Assembly (NCBI GenBank): GCA_016462625.1
Contig: JAEMSV010000006.1
Coordinates: forward strand, 1 to 64,000
Source of the DNA: Solirubrobacteraceae bacterium
GTDB lineage: Bacteria > Actinomycetota > Thermoleophilia > Solirubrobacterales > Solirubrobacteraceae
DNA: 64,000 bases
Direction: 5' to 3'
Under the pieces are notes generated by a model. It did no database searches, was not told where the DNA came from, and saw only the letters and a program-made list of their open reading frames with translations. Below are positions 54,523 through 63,659 of the stretch, piece by piece; position 1 is the first letter of the stretch; each line of letters opens with the position of its first letter. The position numbers were made by a program, and so were the translations under genes.

Positions 54523-55857
54523 TCAGCCGTTGAGCCAGGCCCCGATGGACTCGGCGATCCAGTCGACCATCGGGGCTGTCAGGCCCGGCGCGACGCCGAC
54601 CCACAGCGACGCCTCCGTGATCCGGTCGGCGGCGTCGAGCGATCCGGCGATGCGGTGGTCGGCACCGAGCAGCGCCGGCTGACGCGTGAGGTTGCCGGCG
54701 AGCACGAGCCGGGAGTCGATCCGCCGCTCGAGCAGGAACTCCTGGAGCTCCCGGCGCTCCGCCGCTCCGCCATCGCGCAGCGTCATCGGGTAGCCGAACC
54801 ACGAGGGGTCGGCGGCAGGGAGCGCACGCGGAAGCAGCAGCCGTTCCTCGTGGACGCGCAGGGCCGCATCGAGGCGCGCGAAGTTCGCCCGACGGGCCGC
54901 GCCGAAGGCGTCGAGCTTGCCGATCTGCGTCGAGCCGAGCGCGGCCTGCAGGTCCGTGATCTTGAAGTTGAAGCCGAGCTGGTTGAAGACGTAGCGGTGG
55001 TCGTAGCCCTCGGGCAGCTCGCCGTGCCGGCCGGTGAAGCGGTCCTCGTGCGCTCCGAAGCCGGGCTTCAGGGCGAAGGTCCGGCCCCACTCGCGCAGCG
55101 AGCGCACCGCCGCGGTCCAGCCTGGCGCGTCGGTCGCCACGGCGCCGCCCTCTCCCGTCGTGATGTGGTGCGCGGGATAGAACGAGTAGGTCGACGCCGC
55201 ACCGAACGTGCCGACCGGCGCCCCGCCGATCTCCGAGCCGAGCGCATCACAGCAGTCCTCGATCAGCACGAGGTCGTGCTCGGCGCACAGCGCGGCCCAT
55301 GCGGGCCCGTCGAACGGATTGCCGAGGCAGTGGGCGGCCACGATCGCGCGGGTGCGCGGGCCGATCGCGGCGGCCACGGCGTCGGTGGTCGGGTTCAGCG
55401 TGTCGAGCTCGACGTCGACGTAGACCGGACGGAGCCCCGTCTGGTAGATCGGCGCGACCGTGGTCGGGAACCCGACCGCGGGCGTGATGACCTCGTCGCC
55501 CTCCTGGAGCGGGCGCTCGAGCAGCGATGACCGCAGCGCGCTGACGGCGAGCAGGTTCGCCTGCGAGCCGGAGCCGACCAGCGCGACCTCGGCCCGACCG
55601 GTCGCGGCACGCAGCCCGGTCGCGAACGCCTCGGCGAAGCGGCCCTCCGTGAGCCAGCCGTCAAGCGCTGCGTCGACGAGCGCGGCCAGGTCCGCCGCGT
55701 CGAGCACGCGACCGGCGACCGGCACGAGGTCCACCCCGGGACGGAACGGCTGCCCCGCGCGTGCGCCCTCGGCGTAGCGGGCGACCGCAGCCTGCACGTC
55801 GGCCCGCAGCGGGCCGAGCCCGTCGGCGTCGAAGTCGAGGGCGTCGATCGGACCCAT
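54523..55857 (-). CDS. RfbH-type PLP-dependent sugar 3-dehydrase without the iron-sulfur cysteines
   Basis: 444 residues of the DegT/DnrJ/EryC1 aminotransferase fold. The segment FYPAHHITTGEGGAV (about 226-240) has His230 where aminotransferases have the PLP lysine, as in CDP-4-keto-6-deoxyglucose 3-dehydrase (E1, RfbH) and ColD. E1 binds a [2Fe-2S] cluster by cysteines right after; here the matching stretch (260-274) reads TFALKPGFGAHEDRF, with none. LPEGYDHRYVFNQLGFNFKITDLQAALG is the shared RfbH block. It should remove the C3 hydroxyl, perhaps in the ColD way. No CDP-sugar genes are in the window. Confidence 0.85.
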   Translation of the reverse strand: MGPIDALDFDADGLGPLRADVQAAVARYAEGARAGQPFRPGVDLVPVAGRVLDAADLAALVDAALDGWLTEGRFAEAFATGLRAATGRAEVALVGSGSQANLLAVSALRSSLLERPLQEGDEVITPAVGFPTTVAPIYQTGLRPVYVDVELDTLNPTTDAVAAAIGPRTRAIVAAHCLGNPFDGPAWAALCAEHDLVLIEDCCDALGSEIGGAPVGTFGAASTYSFYPAHHITTGEGGAVATDAPGWTAAVRSLREWGRTFALKPGFGAHEDRFTGRHGELPEGYDHRYVFNQLGFNFKITDLQAALGSTQIGKLDAFGAARRANFARLDAALRVHEERLLLPRALPAADPSWFGYPMTLRDGGAAERRELQEFLLERRIDSRLVLAGNLTRQPALLGADHRIAGSLDAADRITEASLWVGVAPGLTAPMVDWIAESIGAWLNG

Positions 55858-55862
55858 AGGAC

Positions 55863-55875
55863 GGGTACGGTACCC
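55863..55875. promoter_or_regulatory. Palindromic divergent promoter element
   Basis: GGGTAC G GTACCC, a perfect 13-base palindrome in the 22-base spacer of two divergent genes. It contains TACGGT (plus, eight bases before GTG 55880) and TACCGT (minus, nine bases before ATG 55857), so one element can supply both -10 boxes. Confidence 0.5.
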
Positions 55876-55879
55876 CGCC

Positions 55880-57436
55880 GTGACGCTGTCGCCCGGTCTC
55901 CGGCTCTCCCTGCTGTTCCTCGCCGGAGTCCTGGTCTCCGGCCTGGCATGGCGCCACGGCATCCAGCCCAACGACGAGGGGCTCATGCTGCAGGCGGCGG
56001 GGCGGATCGCCGACGGGCAGGTCCCGTACAAGGACTTCTGGTGGTTCTACCCGCCCGGCCAGCCGTACCTGCTGGCCGGGTCCTGGGAGCTGTTCGGGCC
56101 GTCACTGGTGCCATGGCGCGTGCTGCGCGTCCTCTGCGACGCCGCGGTCCCCGTGCTCGCCTACCTCCTCGCACTGCGCGCGGCGTCCCCCCGGCTCGCC
56201 CTGCTGGCCTGGGCGGTCGCGCTGCTGGCGATGGCCACGCCGTCCGGTCCCCACCCGTTCCCGCCGACGCTCGTCCTGTGTCTCGGCGCGCTGCTGCTGC
56301 TCGCCCGTCACCCCGCCTGGGCCGGCGTGCTGTGCGGCGTGGCCGCGGCGTGGCGGCTGGAGTTCGCCGCGGGCCTGGGGCTCGGTGTCGTCCTGGGCCT
56401 CGCACTCGCCCCCGACGGGGACGGCGACCGGCCGCGCTGGGGCGTCATCGGCCGGTTCACGGCGACCGCGGTCGGCGCGGCGCTCGTCCTGTACCTGCCC
56501 GTGGTGATCGCCGCGGGGGTCGAACCGGCCTGGGAGCTGCTCGTCCGCTACCCGCTGCTCGACTTCAGCGATTACCAGCGGCTCCCGTTCCCGCTCGGCT
56601 ACGACGGCCCGCTGAACACCAGCTCCCCGGGCGGCTTCCTGAGCGACACGGCGGAGAACCTCATCCTCTTCTACGTCCCGCTCGCGCTCCTCGCCGGCCT
56701 CGCCGCGTCGCTCCTCGCGCTCGCCTTCCGGTGGCGGCGCCTGCAGCCCACCGAGGTCGCCGCGGCCGTTTTCGCCGTGACGATGCTGCAGTACCTCCTG
56801 GCTCGCGCCGACCAGTTCCACACCGCACCGCTCGCGGTCATGGTCGCGATCCTCGGTGCCTGGGCGATCGCCCGCCGCGGCGACGTCCCGCGCTGGAGCC
56901 TGGCCTCCGGCACGGCCTGCGCCGCCGTCCTCGCCTTCCTCGTGGTGGTCGGCGCCGACCGTCGCGTCCGGGCGATCACCGACGCCGTCGTCCCCATTGA
57001 CGCACCCGTGGCAGACGGGGTCCAGGCCGGCGACGAACACGCGCGCGGGCTGAACGACACGCTGCGCTTCCTGCGCGAGCGCACACGCGAGGGCGAGCCG
57101 ATCTACGTCGCGACCCGCCGCTCGGACCTGGTCACGGCCGGCCACCCCCTGCTCTACGTGCTCGCAGGCCGGCCGAACCCGACGGCGTATGACATCCAGG
57201 CGCCGGGCGTGGTCACGAGCGCCCCGGTCCAGCGCGAGATCGTCGGGGACCTGCGGCGCCGCAAGGTCCGGTATGTCGTGCGCTACGACGACCCGATCAC
57301 GGCCGCTCCCGAGCCCAACCGCGCGGGCGAGTCGTCGGGGGTGACGATCTTCGACGAGGCGCTTGCCGAGGACTACCGCGAGGTCCGCCGGTTCGGCCCC
57401 TTCGTCATCCTCGAGCGCCGTACCCTGGATGCATGA
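55880..57436 (+). CDS. GT-C-like membrane glycosyltransferase (PMT/ArnT-like)
   Basis: 518 residues from GTG. About 10-11 hydrophobic segments. The first outer loop [45 protein letters not shown] matches the GT39/GT83 family pattern (Asp-Glu near the start, DxxxxxPPG with aromatic residues). These enzymes transfer a sugar from a polyprenyl phosphate outside the membrane. The C-terminal soluble part is short. It overlaps the msrB ATG by four bases, though the functions are unrelated. It is divergent from the RfbH-type gene across 22 bases. Confidence 0.82.
   Translation: MTLSPGLRLSLLFLAGVLVSGLAWRHGIQPNDEGLMLQAAGRIADGQVPYKDFWWFYPPGQPYLLAGSWELFGPSLVPWRVLRVLCDAAVPVLAYLLALRAASPRLALLAWAVALLAMATPSGPHPFPPTLVLCLGALLLLARHPAWAGVLCGVAAAWRLEFAAGLGLGVVLGLALAPDGDGDRPRWGVIGRFTATAVGAALVLYLPVVIAAGVEPAWELLVRYPLLDFSDYQRLPFPLGYDGPLNTSSPGGFLSDTAENLILFYVPLALLAGLAASLLALAFRWRRLQPTEVAAAVFAVTMLQYLLARADQFHTAPLAVMVAILGAWAIARRGDVPRWSLASGTACAAVLAFLVVVGADRRVRAITDAVVPIDAPVADGVQAGDEHARGLNDTLRFLRERTREGEPIYVATRRSDLVTAGHPLLYVLAGRPNPTAYDIQAPGVVTSAPVQREIVGDLRRRKVRYVVRYDDPITAAPEPNRAGESSGVTIFDEALAEDYREVRRFGPFVILERRTLDA
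57421..57426 (+). promoter_or_regulatory. -10-like box before msrB, inside the upstream gene
   Basis: TACCCT, six bases, ATG 57433. It lies in the last codons of the GT-C gene and could give msrB a separate leaderless transcript. Confidence 0.35.
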
Positions 57437-57840
57437 GCGCTGACGAGAAGGTCATCAAGACCGAAGAGCAGTGGCGTGAGGAGCTCAGCCCCGAGCAGTA
57501 CGCGGTGCTGCGCCAGCAGGCCACCGAGCCCCCGTTCACGGGCAAGTACGCCATGACGAAGGACGCCGGCGTGTACCGCTGCGCGGCGTGCGGCGCCGAG
57601 CTGTTCAGCAGCGACACGAAGTTCGATTCCGGCAGCGGCTGGCCGAGCTTCACCGAGCCCGCCGTCGCCGAAGCCGTCGAGACCAAGACCGACATGAGCC
57701 ACGGCATGGTCCGTACCGAGGTCGTCTGTCGCCGGTGCGGCGGGCATCTGGGTCACGTCTTCGACGACGGGCCCGCCGAGAATGGCCTCCGCTACTGCAT
57801 CAACTCGGCCGCGCTGGACCTCGACCAGGCCGCCGGCTGA
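57433..57840 (+). CDS. msrB: Peptide-methionine (R)-S-oxide reductase MsrB
   Basis: 135 residues. [26 protein letters not shown], two zinc-binding CxxC pairs (CAAC, CRRC), [11 protein letters not shown] and the catalytic Cys in RYCINSAAL are all diagnostic. It reduces methionine-R-sulfoxide in proteins, drawing on thioredoxin. Cytosolic, no signal peptide. The 3' end overlaps the convergent glycosyltransferase by 41 bases. Confidence 0.96.
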   Translation: MSADEKVIKTEEQWREELSPEQYAVLRQQATEPPFTGKYAMTKDAGVYRCAACGAELFSSDTKFDSGSGWPSFTEPAVAEAVETKTDMSHGMVRTEVVCRRCGGHLGHVFDDGPAENGLRYCINSAALDLDQAAG

Positions 57841-58999
57841 TTCCCCGCCGCGCGCGCGGTCGATCGATCCGAGCGGCGCGCGCGACCGGATCCTCCTGCG
57901 CGAGTGCGAGCTCCCGCAGGAGCCCCTCCTCGAACTGCGAGCGGTCGAATCGCATCGCGCTCTCCCGGCAGGCCACGGGATCGATCGCCGAAGGGTCGAA
58001 CTCCCGGACGACGCGGGCCAGCTCGATGGGGTCGGCTGCGTCGTAGAAGACCCCGGTCTCTCCTTCGACGATGGTCTCGCGCAGCCCGCCGTCGCGGAGT
58101 GCAATCACGGGCCGGCCGGCCGCCTGGGCCTCGACGGCCGCGATGCCGAACTCCTCGGTCGCCGTCACCACGAGCGCGCGCGACCGCTGCAGGATCCGGG
58201 CGACCTCCGCATCGCCGACGCGGCCGGTGAACGTCACCGTCGGGCCCGCGAGCTTGCGCAGGCGCTTGAGGTCGGGCCCCTTGCCGATCACGGTCAGCGG
58301 GAGGCCCAGCTCGGTGAACGCGCGGACGGCGACATCGATCCGCTTGTGGGGCATGAGCTCTGAGAGGACCACGTACGCGTCGCCGGGCGGGGTGGTCGCG
58401 TCGAAGCGGCTGCACTCGACCGGCGGGTAGAGCACGTGCGAGTCCCGCGAGAAGTACCGCGAGATCCGCCGCTGCGTGGTGACGGAGTTGGCGATGTAGC
58501 GATCGACGCGCTGCGCGGCGATCCAGTCCCACTGGCGCCAGCGGTGGAAGACCACGCGGAGCGCCAGGCGCTTGAGCGGATTACCGATCCGCAGCGTCTC
58601 GTCGCGCGCGTTCCAGGCGTAGCGGAACGGGTTGTGGCAGTAGCAGACGTGCACCGCGTGCTCGCCGACCAGGACGCCGTGCGCCCACGCGCTCGAAGAG
58701 GTCAGGACGAGGTCGTACTCACTGAGGTCCAGCGACTCCATCGCGTACGGGTACGCCGGCAGGAGCGCGCGGAAGCTGCGGGCAGTGGGCCGCAGGCGCT
58801 GCAGGAACGACGTGCGGACGTTGCGGTGGGCAAAACGCCCCTCCGTCCCGACCGGGTCGTAGACGGCCGTGAAGACGTCGGCGTCCGGGAAGAGGTCGCA
58901 CATGACCGCGAAGACGCGCTCGGCGCCGCGGACGTCGAGGAGGAAGTCGTGGACGAGCGCGACCCTGCGCCCGGTGACGGCGGTTCTCTCGCTCTCCAT
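57800..58999 (-). CDS. Family 4 glycosyltransferase
   Basis: 399 residues. [26 protein letters not shown] is a glycine-rich acceptor side with the GGAER-like motif, [12 protein letters not shown] is common in mannosyl/rhamnosyl transferases, and [39 protein letters not shown] with [33 protein letters not shown] carries the EX7E catalytic pair (E-EFGIAAVE). Retaining GT-B glycosyltransferase for envelope sugar assembly. The C-terminal 30 residues are basic and low-complexity, in the convergent overlap with msrB. TAGACT lies nine bases before the ATG. Confidence 0.88.
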   Translation of the reverse strand: MESERTAVTGRRVALVHDFLLDVRGAERVFAVMCDLFPDADVFTAVYDPVGTEGRFAHRNVRTSFLQRLRPTARSFRALLPAYPYAMESLDLSEYDLVLTSSSAWAHGVLVGEHAVHVCYCHNPFRYAWNARDETLRIGNPLKRLALRVVFHRWRQWDWIAAQRVDRYIANSVTTQRRISRYFSRDSHVLYPPVECSRFDATTPPGDAYVVLSELMPHKRIDVAVRAFTELGLPLTVIGKGPDLKRLRKLAGPTVTFTGRVGDAEVARILQRSRALVVTATEEFGIAAVEAQAAGRPVIALRDGGLRETIVEGETGVFYDAADPIELARVVREFDPSAIDPVACRESAMRFDRSQFEEGLLRELALAQEDPVARAARIDRPRARRGISRRPGRGPARPS

Positions 59000-59008
59000 G
59001 CGCGGGCG

Positions 59009-59014
59009 AGTCTA
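59009..59014 (-). promoter_or_regulatory. -10 box for the GT4 gene at 57800-58999
   Basis: TAGACT on the minus strand, nine bases before ATG 58999. Confidence 0.4.
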
Positions 59015-59117
59015 CGTCTCCCACCGGCCGGGATGCCGCGGCCCGCGAGCCCGCAGGGCGAGTGATGTCGCAACTCCAGGAGCGCGCGCCGGTTCCTTGT
59101 CTACTGTGACCCGTCCC

Positions 59118-60260
59118 GTGCCCCGCTTCGCTGCCGCGCTCGCCGTCGTCTTCGCCTGCTTCCTCGCGGCCACGCCCACGTCCGGCGCCGCGAGGATGGC
59201 GCCCAAGGGGTTCATGGGGACGATGGCCGACGGACCGCTCGTCGGCCCGGATGTCGACCTCGGCCGCGAGGTCGGGCTGATGCGGTCGTGCGGCGTGGAA
59301 TCGCTGCGGATCGTCATCTACTGGGAGGAGCTGCAGCCGTACGCGACTGCAGCGGACATCCCCCCGGGTAAGGGCGGCGACTTCGTCGAGGTCGAGGGCG
59401 TGCCGACCGCGTTCGCCGAGACGGACAGGGTCGTCGCGGCGGCCGCGGGGGCCGGCCTGATCGTGATGCCCGTGGTCCTCCGCGCGCCGGCCTGGGACCG
59501 CGAGGCGCCCGCGAACCAGGCGTCGCCGCCCAAGGGCGACGCCGCCTACGCGCGGTTCCTGCGCACGCTCGTGGGCCGGTACGGCCCGAAGGGCTCGCTG
59601 TGGGCCCAGCGCCCGGACCTCTCACCGCGCCCGATTCGCACGTGGCAGGTCTGGAACGAGCCGAACATCGACCGGTACTGGTCCTCCCCGCGCCCGTTCG
59701 GCCCTCGCTACGCGCGCCTGCTCAAGGCCGCGAACACAGCGCTCCACCAGGCCGACCCGGGTGCCGAGGTCGTGATGTCCGGCTTCGCCAACGACTCCTG
59801 GCGCGCGATGGCCGCCGCCTACCGCGCCGGCGTCCGCGGGCATTTCGACCGGGCCGCGGTGCACCCGTTCAGTGGGCGGCTCGAGAACGTCCTGAAGATC
59901 CTGCGGCTGAACCGCGACGTCCTGCGCCGCAACGGCGACGGCAAGGTGCCGATCGTCGTCAGCGAGCTGACCTGGCCTTCGGCGAAGGGCAAGACGAAGA
60001 ACACCGTCGGTTTCGAGACCACCGAGCAGGGCCAGGCGACGCGCCTGCGCCGCGCCTACGACGCGCTGCTGAAGCAGCGCAAGAGCCTGGGGCTGCAGCG
60101 GGTCATGTGGTACACGTGGCTCTCGTCCGACCGCGACTCGCCGAACTCGTTCAGCTGGTCCGGCCTGCGACGGCTCGGTCCGCTCGGCGTCGACGCGCCG
60201 ATCGACAAGCCGGCGCACCGCTCGTACTGCGCGATCGCGCGGCGCGTGCAGGGCCGCTAG
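59118..60260 (+). CDS. Secreted clan GH-A glycoside hydrolase-like protein
   Basis: 380 residues from GTG 59118 (GTG 59106 also possible; the -10-like TACTGT at 59102 would overlap it). Signal peptide ends near TSGA. The TIM barrel shows the clan GH-A residues: acid/base Glu in TWQVWNEPN and nucleophile Glu in IVVSELTWPS; ESLRIVIYWEELQP, IVMPVVLRAPAWD and VMWYTWLSSD fit strands 2, 3 and 7. Families 5, 39 and related retaining enzymes share this; the sugar cleaved is unknown. Placement among glycosyltransferases suggests an exopolysaccharide hydrolase. The stop shares CTAG with the convergent gene. Confidence 0.85.
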   Translation: MPRFAAALAVVFACFLAATPTSGAARMAPKGFMGTMADGPLVGPDVDLGREVGLMRSCGVESLRIVIYWEELQPYATAADIPPGKGGDFVEVEGVPTAFAETDRVVAAAAGAGLIVMPVVLRAPAWDREAPANQASPPKGDAAYARFLRTLVGRYGPKGSLWAQRPDLSPRPIRTWQVWNEPNIDRYWSSPRPFGPRYARLLKAANTALHQADPGAEVVMSGFANDSWRAMAAAYRAGVRGHFDRAAVHPFSGRLENVLKILRLNRDVLRRNGDGKVPIVVSELTWPSAKGKTKNTVGFETTEQGQATRLRRAYDALLKQRKSLGLQRVMWYTWLSSDRDSPNSFSWSGLRRLGPLGVDAPIDKPAHRSYCAIARRVQGR

Positions 60261-61267
60261 AGCAGGCTGTCAACCAGGGCGTCGATGGCGTCCACCGTCC
60301 GCTCCCAGGTGAACTGCGCCGCCCGCTCGCGCCCCGCCGCAGCCAGTGGCTCGTTGCCGATGGCCCGCAGGACCGCGTCCGCGATCGCCTCAGGATCGGT
60401 GGGGTCCACCAGGAGGCCGGCGGTGCCCACGGTGTCGGGGAGCGCAGCCCTGTCGGCGGCGACGACCGGCGTTCCCGCGGCCATCGCCTCGACGCACGTG
60501 AGCCCGAAGCCCTCGTGCAGCGAGGGCAGGACGAACGCCTCCGCGCCCGCGTAGAGCCCTGGGAGCACCTCGTCGGGGACGTGCCCGAGCGCACGGATGC
60601 CGCCCGTCGGCGCGTCCTCGGAGAACTGCGGCCGATCGCCACCGGCGGCGACGAGCGCGATTCCCCGCTCCTCCAGCGCGCGGGCCGTTGCCGCCAGCGC
60701 ACCGAGGTTCTTCCGGGCGGTCCGGCTGGCCACCGTGAGGACGTACGGGCCGTCGAGCTCCGTTGCCACGCGCGCCGCCGCGACGTCCGCGCCGGGGGTG
60801 AAGCGGTCGTCGACACCGCCCGGGATCACGGTGATGCGCTCGCGAGGAACGCCCAGCAGCGACACGAGTTCCTCCGCCGAGAACTCGGATACGGTCACGA
60901 CGTGCCGAGCTCGCCGCGCGACCCGGGGCAGGATCGCCCGCTGCCACGCGACGTAGGCCCGCGAGTACCACTCGGGCTCGCGCAGCGCCGCCGCGTCATG
61001 GATCACGACCACGGTGCGGCGCGATGCGACGGGTGCGAGGTTCGCCGGGCACAGCAGGAGGTCCGCGTGCCTGGCCCGCGCGGGAAGCACGACCTGCTCC
61101 CACAGATGCCCCGCGCGGTGCACGAGCGCCGCCGGCGGGCGGGCAACCGCGTAGCGCTCGGGGCGCAGCGCCGGCAGGCGCGCCTCCAGCTCGCGCGCCC
61201 AGCGCTCGACCCCGCCGAGCTCCGGGCGGGCGGCGGCGCGCGCGTTGATGAGGACGGGGACGGCCAC
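60257..61267 (-). CDS. Family 4 glycosyltransferase
   Basis: 336 residues from GTG. GT-B fold: LGGVERWARELEARL for the acceptor side; VIHDAAALREPEWYSRAYVAWQRAILPRVARRARHVVTVSEFSAEELVSLLGVPRERITVIPGGVDDRF and GPYVLTVASRTARKNL for the donor-side opening; the EX7E motif in SLHEGFGLTCVEAMAAGTPVVAADRAALPD. Mannosyl- or rhamnosyltransferase type by pattern. It is divergent from the GT2 gene at 61300; I see no clear -10 box in the 32-base spacer. Confidence 0.9.
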   Translation of the reverse strand: MAVPVLINARAAARPELGGVERWARELEARLPALRPERYAVARPPAALVHRAGHLWEQVVLPARARHADLLLCPANLAPVASRRTVVVIHDAAALREPEWYSRAYVAWQRAILPRVARRARHVVTVSEFSAEELVSLLGVPRERITVIPGGVDDRFTPGADVAAARVATELDGPYVLTVASRTARKNLGALAATARALEERGIALVAAGGDRPQFSEDAPTGGIRALGHVPDEVLPGLYAGAEAFVLPSLHEGFGLTCVEAMAAGTPVVAADRAALPDTVGTAGLLVDPTDPEAIADAVLRAIGNEPLAAAGRERAAQFTWERTVDAIDALVDSLL

Positions 61268-61299
61268 GGGCGGCCATCTTCGCGGGCGGCGGCGACGTG

Positions 61300-62235
61300 A
61301 TGTTCACGTGCGTCGTCGTGCTGCACGACTCCGAGGCCGACATCGTCCGGCTGCTGGGCTCGATCGACCGGCACCTGCCCGACCGCCCGCAGGTCATCTG
61401 CGTCGACACCGACTCCACCGATGCCGGGGCCGCACGGGCCGAGGCGTGGGGCGCGGAGGTGGTGCGCCTCGGCGACAACCCGGGGTTCGGCGCGGCGAAC
61501 AACATCGGCGTCGACCGGGCCACCCATCCGGTCACCGCGCTCCTCAACCCCGACTGCGAGCTCCACGACGACGGGCTGGCGCGGCTCGCGTCCCTCGCCG
61601 CAGGGCGCGACGCGCTCCTCGCCCCCCGGCTGTTGAACACGGACGGGAGCACGCAGCGCAGCGCCCACCCGCCTCCCGGGGGCGCGGATGCGCTCGTCCC
61701 GGCGCTCATCCATCCCCGTGTCCTGCCGCGCCCGCTGCGCGAGCGCTTCGACCCGTGGCGCGCCGCCCAGCCGCGCCTGGTCGGGTGGGCGATCGCTGCC
61801 TGCCTCGTCGCACGCACGTCGCTGCTGCGGCGGGTCGGCCCGTTCGACCCGGCGCACTTCCTCTTCGCGGAGGACCTCGACCTCTGCCTGCGCGCCGCAG
61901 CCGCCGGGAGCCCGACGGAGCTGCACCCCGCCGTCGCGCTCACCCACCACGGCGCGACCAGCACCACGGCCGCCTACGACGGCGAGCCGTTCACGCTCGT
62001 CGCCGCGCAGCGCCGCCGGGTGATCGGCGCCGCGCTCGGGCCGCGGGCCCTGGCCCGCGACGACACCGCGCAGGCCCTGACGTTCCGGACCCGCGCAGCC
62101 GCACGGACGCTGGTCGGACGCGACGCGACCCGCGAGCGCGCCCAGCTCGCCGCCCTCCGTGCCGCAAGGGCGCTCAGCGCAGTGGAATCCCCTGCCGGAC
62201 ACCCAGACGGCCCGCAGGGTCGTACGCCTGCTTGA
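61300..62235 (+). CDS. Family 2 glycosyltransferase, rhamnosyltransferase (WbbL)-like
   Basis: 311 residues from ATG 61300 (GTG 61297 adjacent). FTCVVVLHDSEADIVRLLGSI, VDTDSTDAGA, GDNPGFGAANNIGVDRA, TALLNPDCELHDDGL with NPD as the metal motif and FLFAEDLDLCLRAAAAG as the catalytic-base segment match WbbL-type rhamnosyltransferases. The C-terminal 21 residues overlap the convergent FAD oxidase by 62 bases; their composition is plain, so the real end could be shaped by that overlap. Likely adds a deoxysugar to a lipid-linked glycan. Confidence 0.87.
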   Translation: MFTCVVVLHDSEADIVRLLGSIDRHLPDRPQVICVDTDSTDAGAARAEAWGAEVVRLGDNPGFGAANNIGVDRATHPVTALLNPDCELHDDGLARLASLAAGRDALLAPRLLNTDGSTQRSAHPPPGGADALVPALIHPRVLPRPLRERFDPWRAAQPRLVGWAIAACLVARTSLLRRVGPFDPAHFLFAEDLDLCLRAAAAGSPTELHPAVALTHHGATSTTAAYDGEPFTLVAAQRRRVIGAALGPRALARDDTAQALTFRTRAAARTLVGRDATRERAQLAALRAARALSAVESPAGHPDGPQGRTPA

Positions 62236-63634
62236 CACGAACCAGGCGCTCCCACGCCGCGCCGTAGTACGCCCGCTCCCAGCCGCGCTGGTCCGCGTCG
62301 AGGTAGTTCACGTAGGCCGCGCCCGAACACCACGGCGCGAGGGCCTCACGGCTGACACGGACCCACGTGCGCTGCATCTCGTCGAACGGCAGCAACGGCG
62401 TGATCGCGCGGAACTGGATGCCGAACAGCTGGTCGCGGTGCGCGAACGCCGTGGCGTCCTCGGGCACGCGGTTGATCGCCCCTCCGTACGGCGTCAGGAG
62501 GATCGAGACCGGGCCGGCGACCGCCCGGCGAGCCTGTCCGGCAACCGCGCCGAGCAGGCGCCGGATGCCTTCGGGCGGGAGAGGATCTTCGGCGTAGGCC
62601 GAGCCCGCGAAGAACCGCTCGCGGCCCTGGACCCCCTCACCGCCTTCGCTGCGATCCAGCGCCGCATGGCCGGCGGTCTCCATCGCCACCGACACCCCCG
62701 GGAGCGCGATGATCGGAGCCACCAGTGATCGCAGCGCATCCGCGGAGCCGATGAACCGGCCGCCGATGGTGCACCGAGGCGCGCCGTTTCGGGTGCTCGC
62801 GCTGAAGAACAGCATGAGCTCGTCCGGTGCGGACGGCGCGAGCTCTTGCCACAGCGCAAGTGCCCGTTCCGCGGCGCTCCACGGCACGGACATCGCCACG
62901 CGGGTCTCCGGCCCGATGGGGACCGGCGCCACCTCGAACGCGGTGACGATCCCGAAGTTCCCGCCTCCTCCGCCCCTGCACGCCCAGAACAGGTCCGGGT
63001 CGGTCGTCGCATCGGCCCGACGGAGGACCCCGTTCGGAGTGACGACGTGCACGGCCGTCACCCGGTCGAGCGTCAGCCCATGCGCGCGACTGACCGCCCC
63101 GACGCCGCCGCCGAGCGCGAGCCCCGCGAATCCCACCGTCGGGCAGCTCCCGGCGGGGACCGCAAGATCGTGGGGGCCGAGCAGGCGAGTGACATCGGAC
63201 AGCCTCGCGCCGCCGCCGATCACCACGCGGTCGGTCCCCTCGAGCTCGACCTCGCGGAGCCGGCGCAGGTCGACGACCCAGCCGGTGGTGCTCGTGCCGG
63301 CCCCGGTGTAGCCGTGCCCACCGCCGCGCGGGACCAGCCGGACCCGGTTGCGGTCCGCCCAGGCCACCAGCGTCCGGACGTCGTCGGCGTCGGCCGGCTC
63401 GACGATCGCGGGCGGCCGCATCCAGTCGAAGCGCGTGTTGTGGACGAGGCGTCGCTGCTCGTACGCCACCGACCCGAGGGTCCACACCGGGCCGCGTACG
63501 AGAGGGCGCACGGCGTCGGCTAGGCGCCGGGTGTCCGCCACGGCGGCGTCGGTCCCGACCAGCTGCGGCACCATGACCGCCCCCATGGCGACAAGGCCTC
63601 GTCCCACGGCCGTGCGCCGGGTCATCGTGTCCAT
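62174..63634 (-). CDS. Secreted (Tat-type) FAD-linked oxidase, berberine-bridge-enzyme-like
   Basis: 486 residues. The start has a twin arginine (RR at 6-7) and an apolar stretch ending near AVADT, a likely Tat signal. The PCMH-type FAD domain has PRGGGHGYTG with His107 and AGSCPTVG with Cys164; these are the positions of the two covalent flavin bonds (8-alpha-histidyl and 6-S-cysteinyl) of berberine bridge enzymes. The C-terminal end WERAYYGAAWERLVRVKQAYDPAGRL is the BBE signature. Relatives oxidise oligosaccharides, alcohols or alkaloids with oxygen. A carbohydrate substrate is likely from its neighbours but not shown. TAAGGT lies eight bases before the ATG. Confidence 0.9.
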   Translation of the reverse strand: MDTMTRRTAVGRGLVAMGAVMVPQLVGTDAAVADTRRLADAVRPLVRGPVWTLGSVAYEQRRLVHNTRFDWMRPPAIVEPADADDVRTLVAWADRNRVRLVPRGGGHGYTGAGTSTTGWVVDLRRLREVELEGTDRVVIGGGARLSDVTRLLGPHDLAVPAGSCPTVGFAGLALGGGVGAVSRAHGLTLDRVTAVHVVTPNGVLRRADATTDPDLFWACRGGGGGNFGIVTAFEVAPVPIGPETRVAMSVPWSAAERALALWQELAPSAPDELMLFFSASTRNGAPRCTIGGRFIGSADALRSLVAPIIALPGVSVAMETAGHAALDRSEGGEGVQGRERFFAGSAYAEDPLPPEGIRRLLGAVAGQARRAVAGPVSILLTPYGGAINRVPEDATAFAHRDQLFGIQFRAITPLLPFDEMQRTWVRVSREALAPWCSGAAYVNYLDADQRGWERAYYGAAWERLVRVKQAYDPAGRLGVRQGIPLR

Positions 63635-63642
63635 GAGCGAGA

Positions 63643-63648
63643 ACCTTA
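63643..63648 (-). promoter_or_regulatory. -10 box for the FAD oxidase
   Basis: TAAGGT on the minus strand, eight bases before ATG 63634. Confidence 0.4.
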
Positions 63649-63659
63649 CGTGGAAATCC

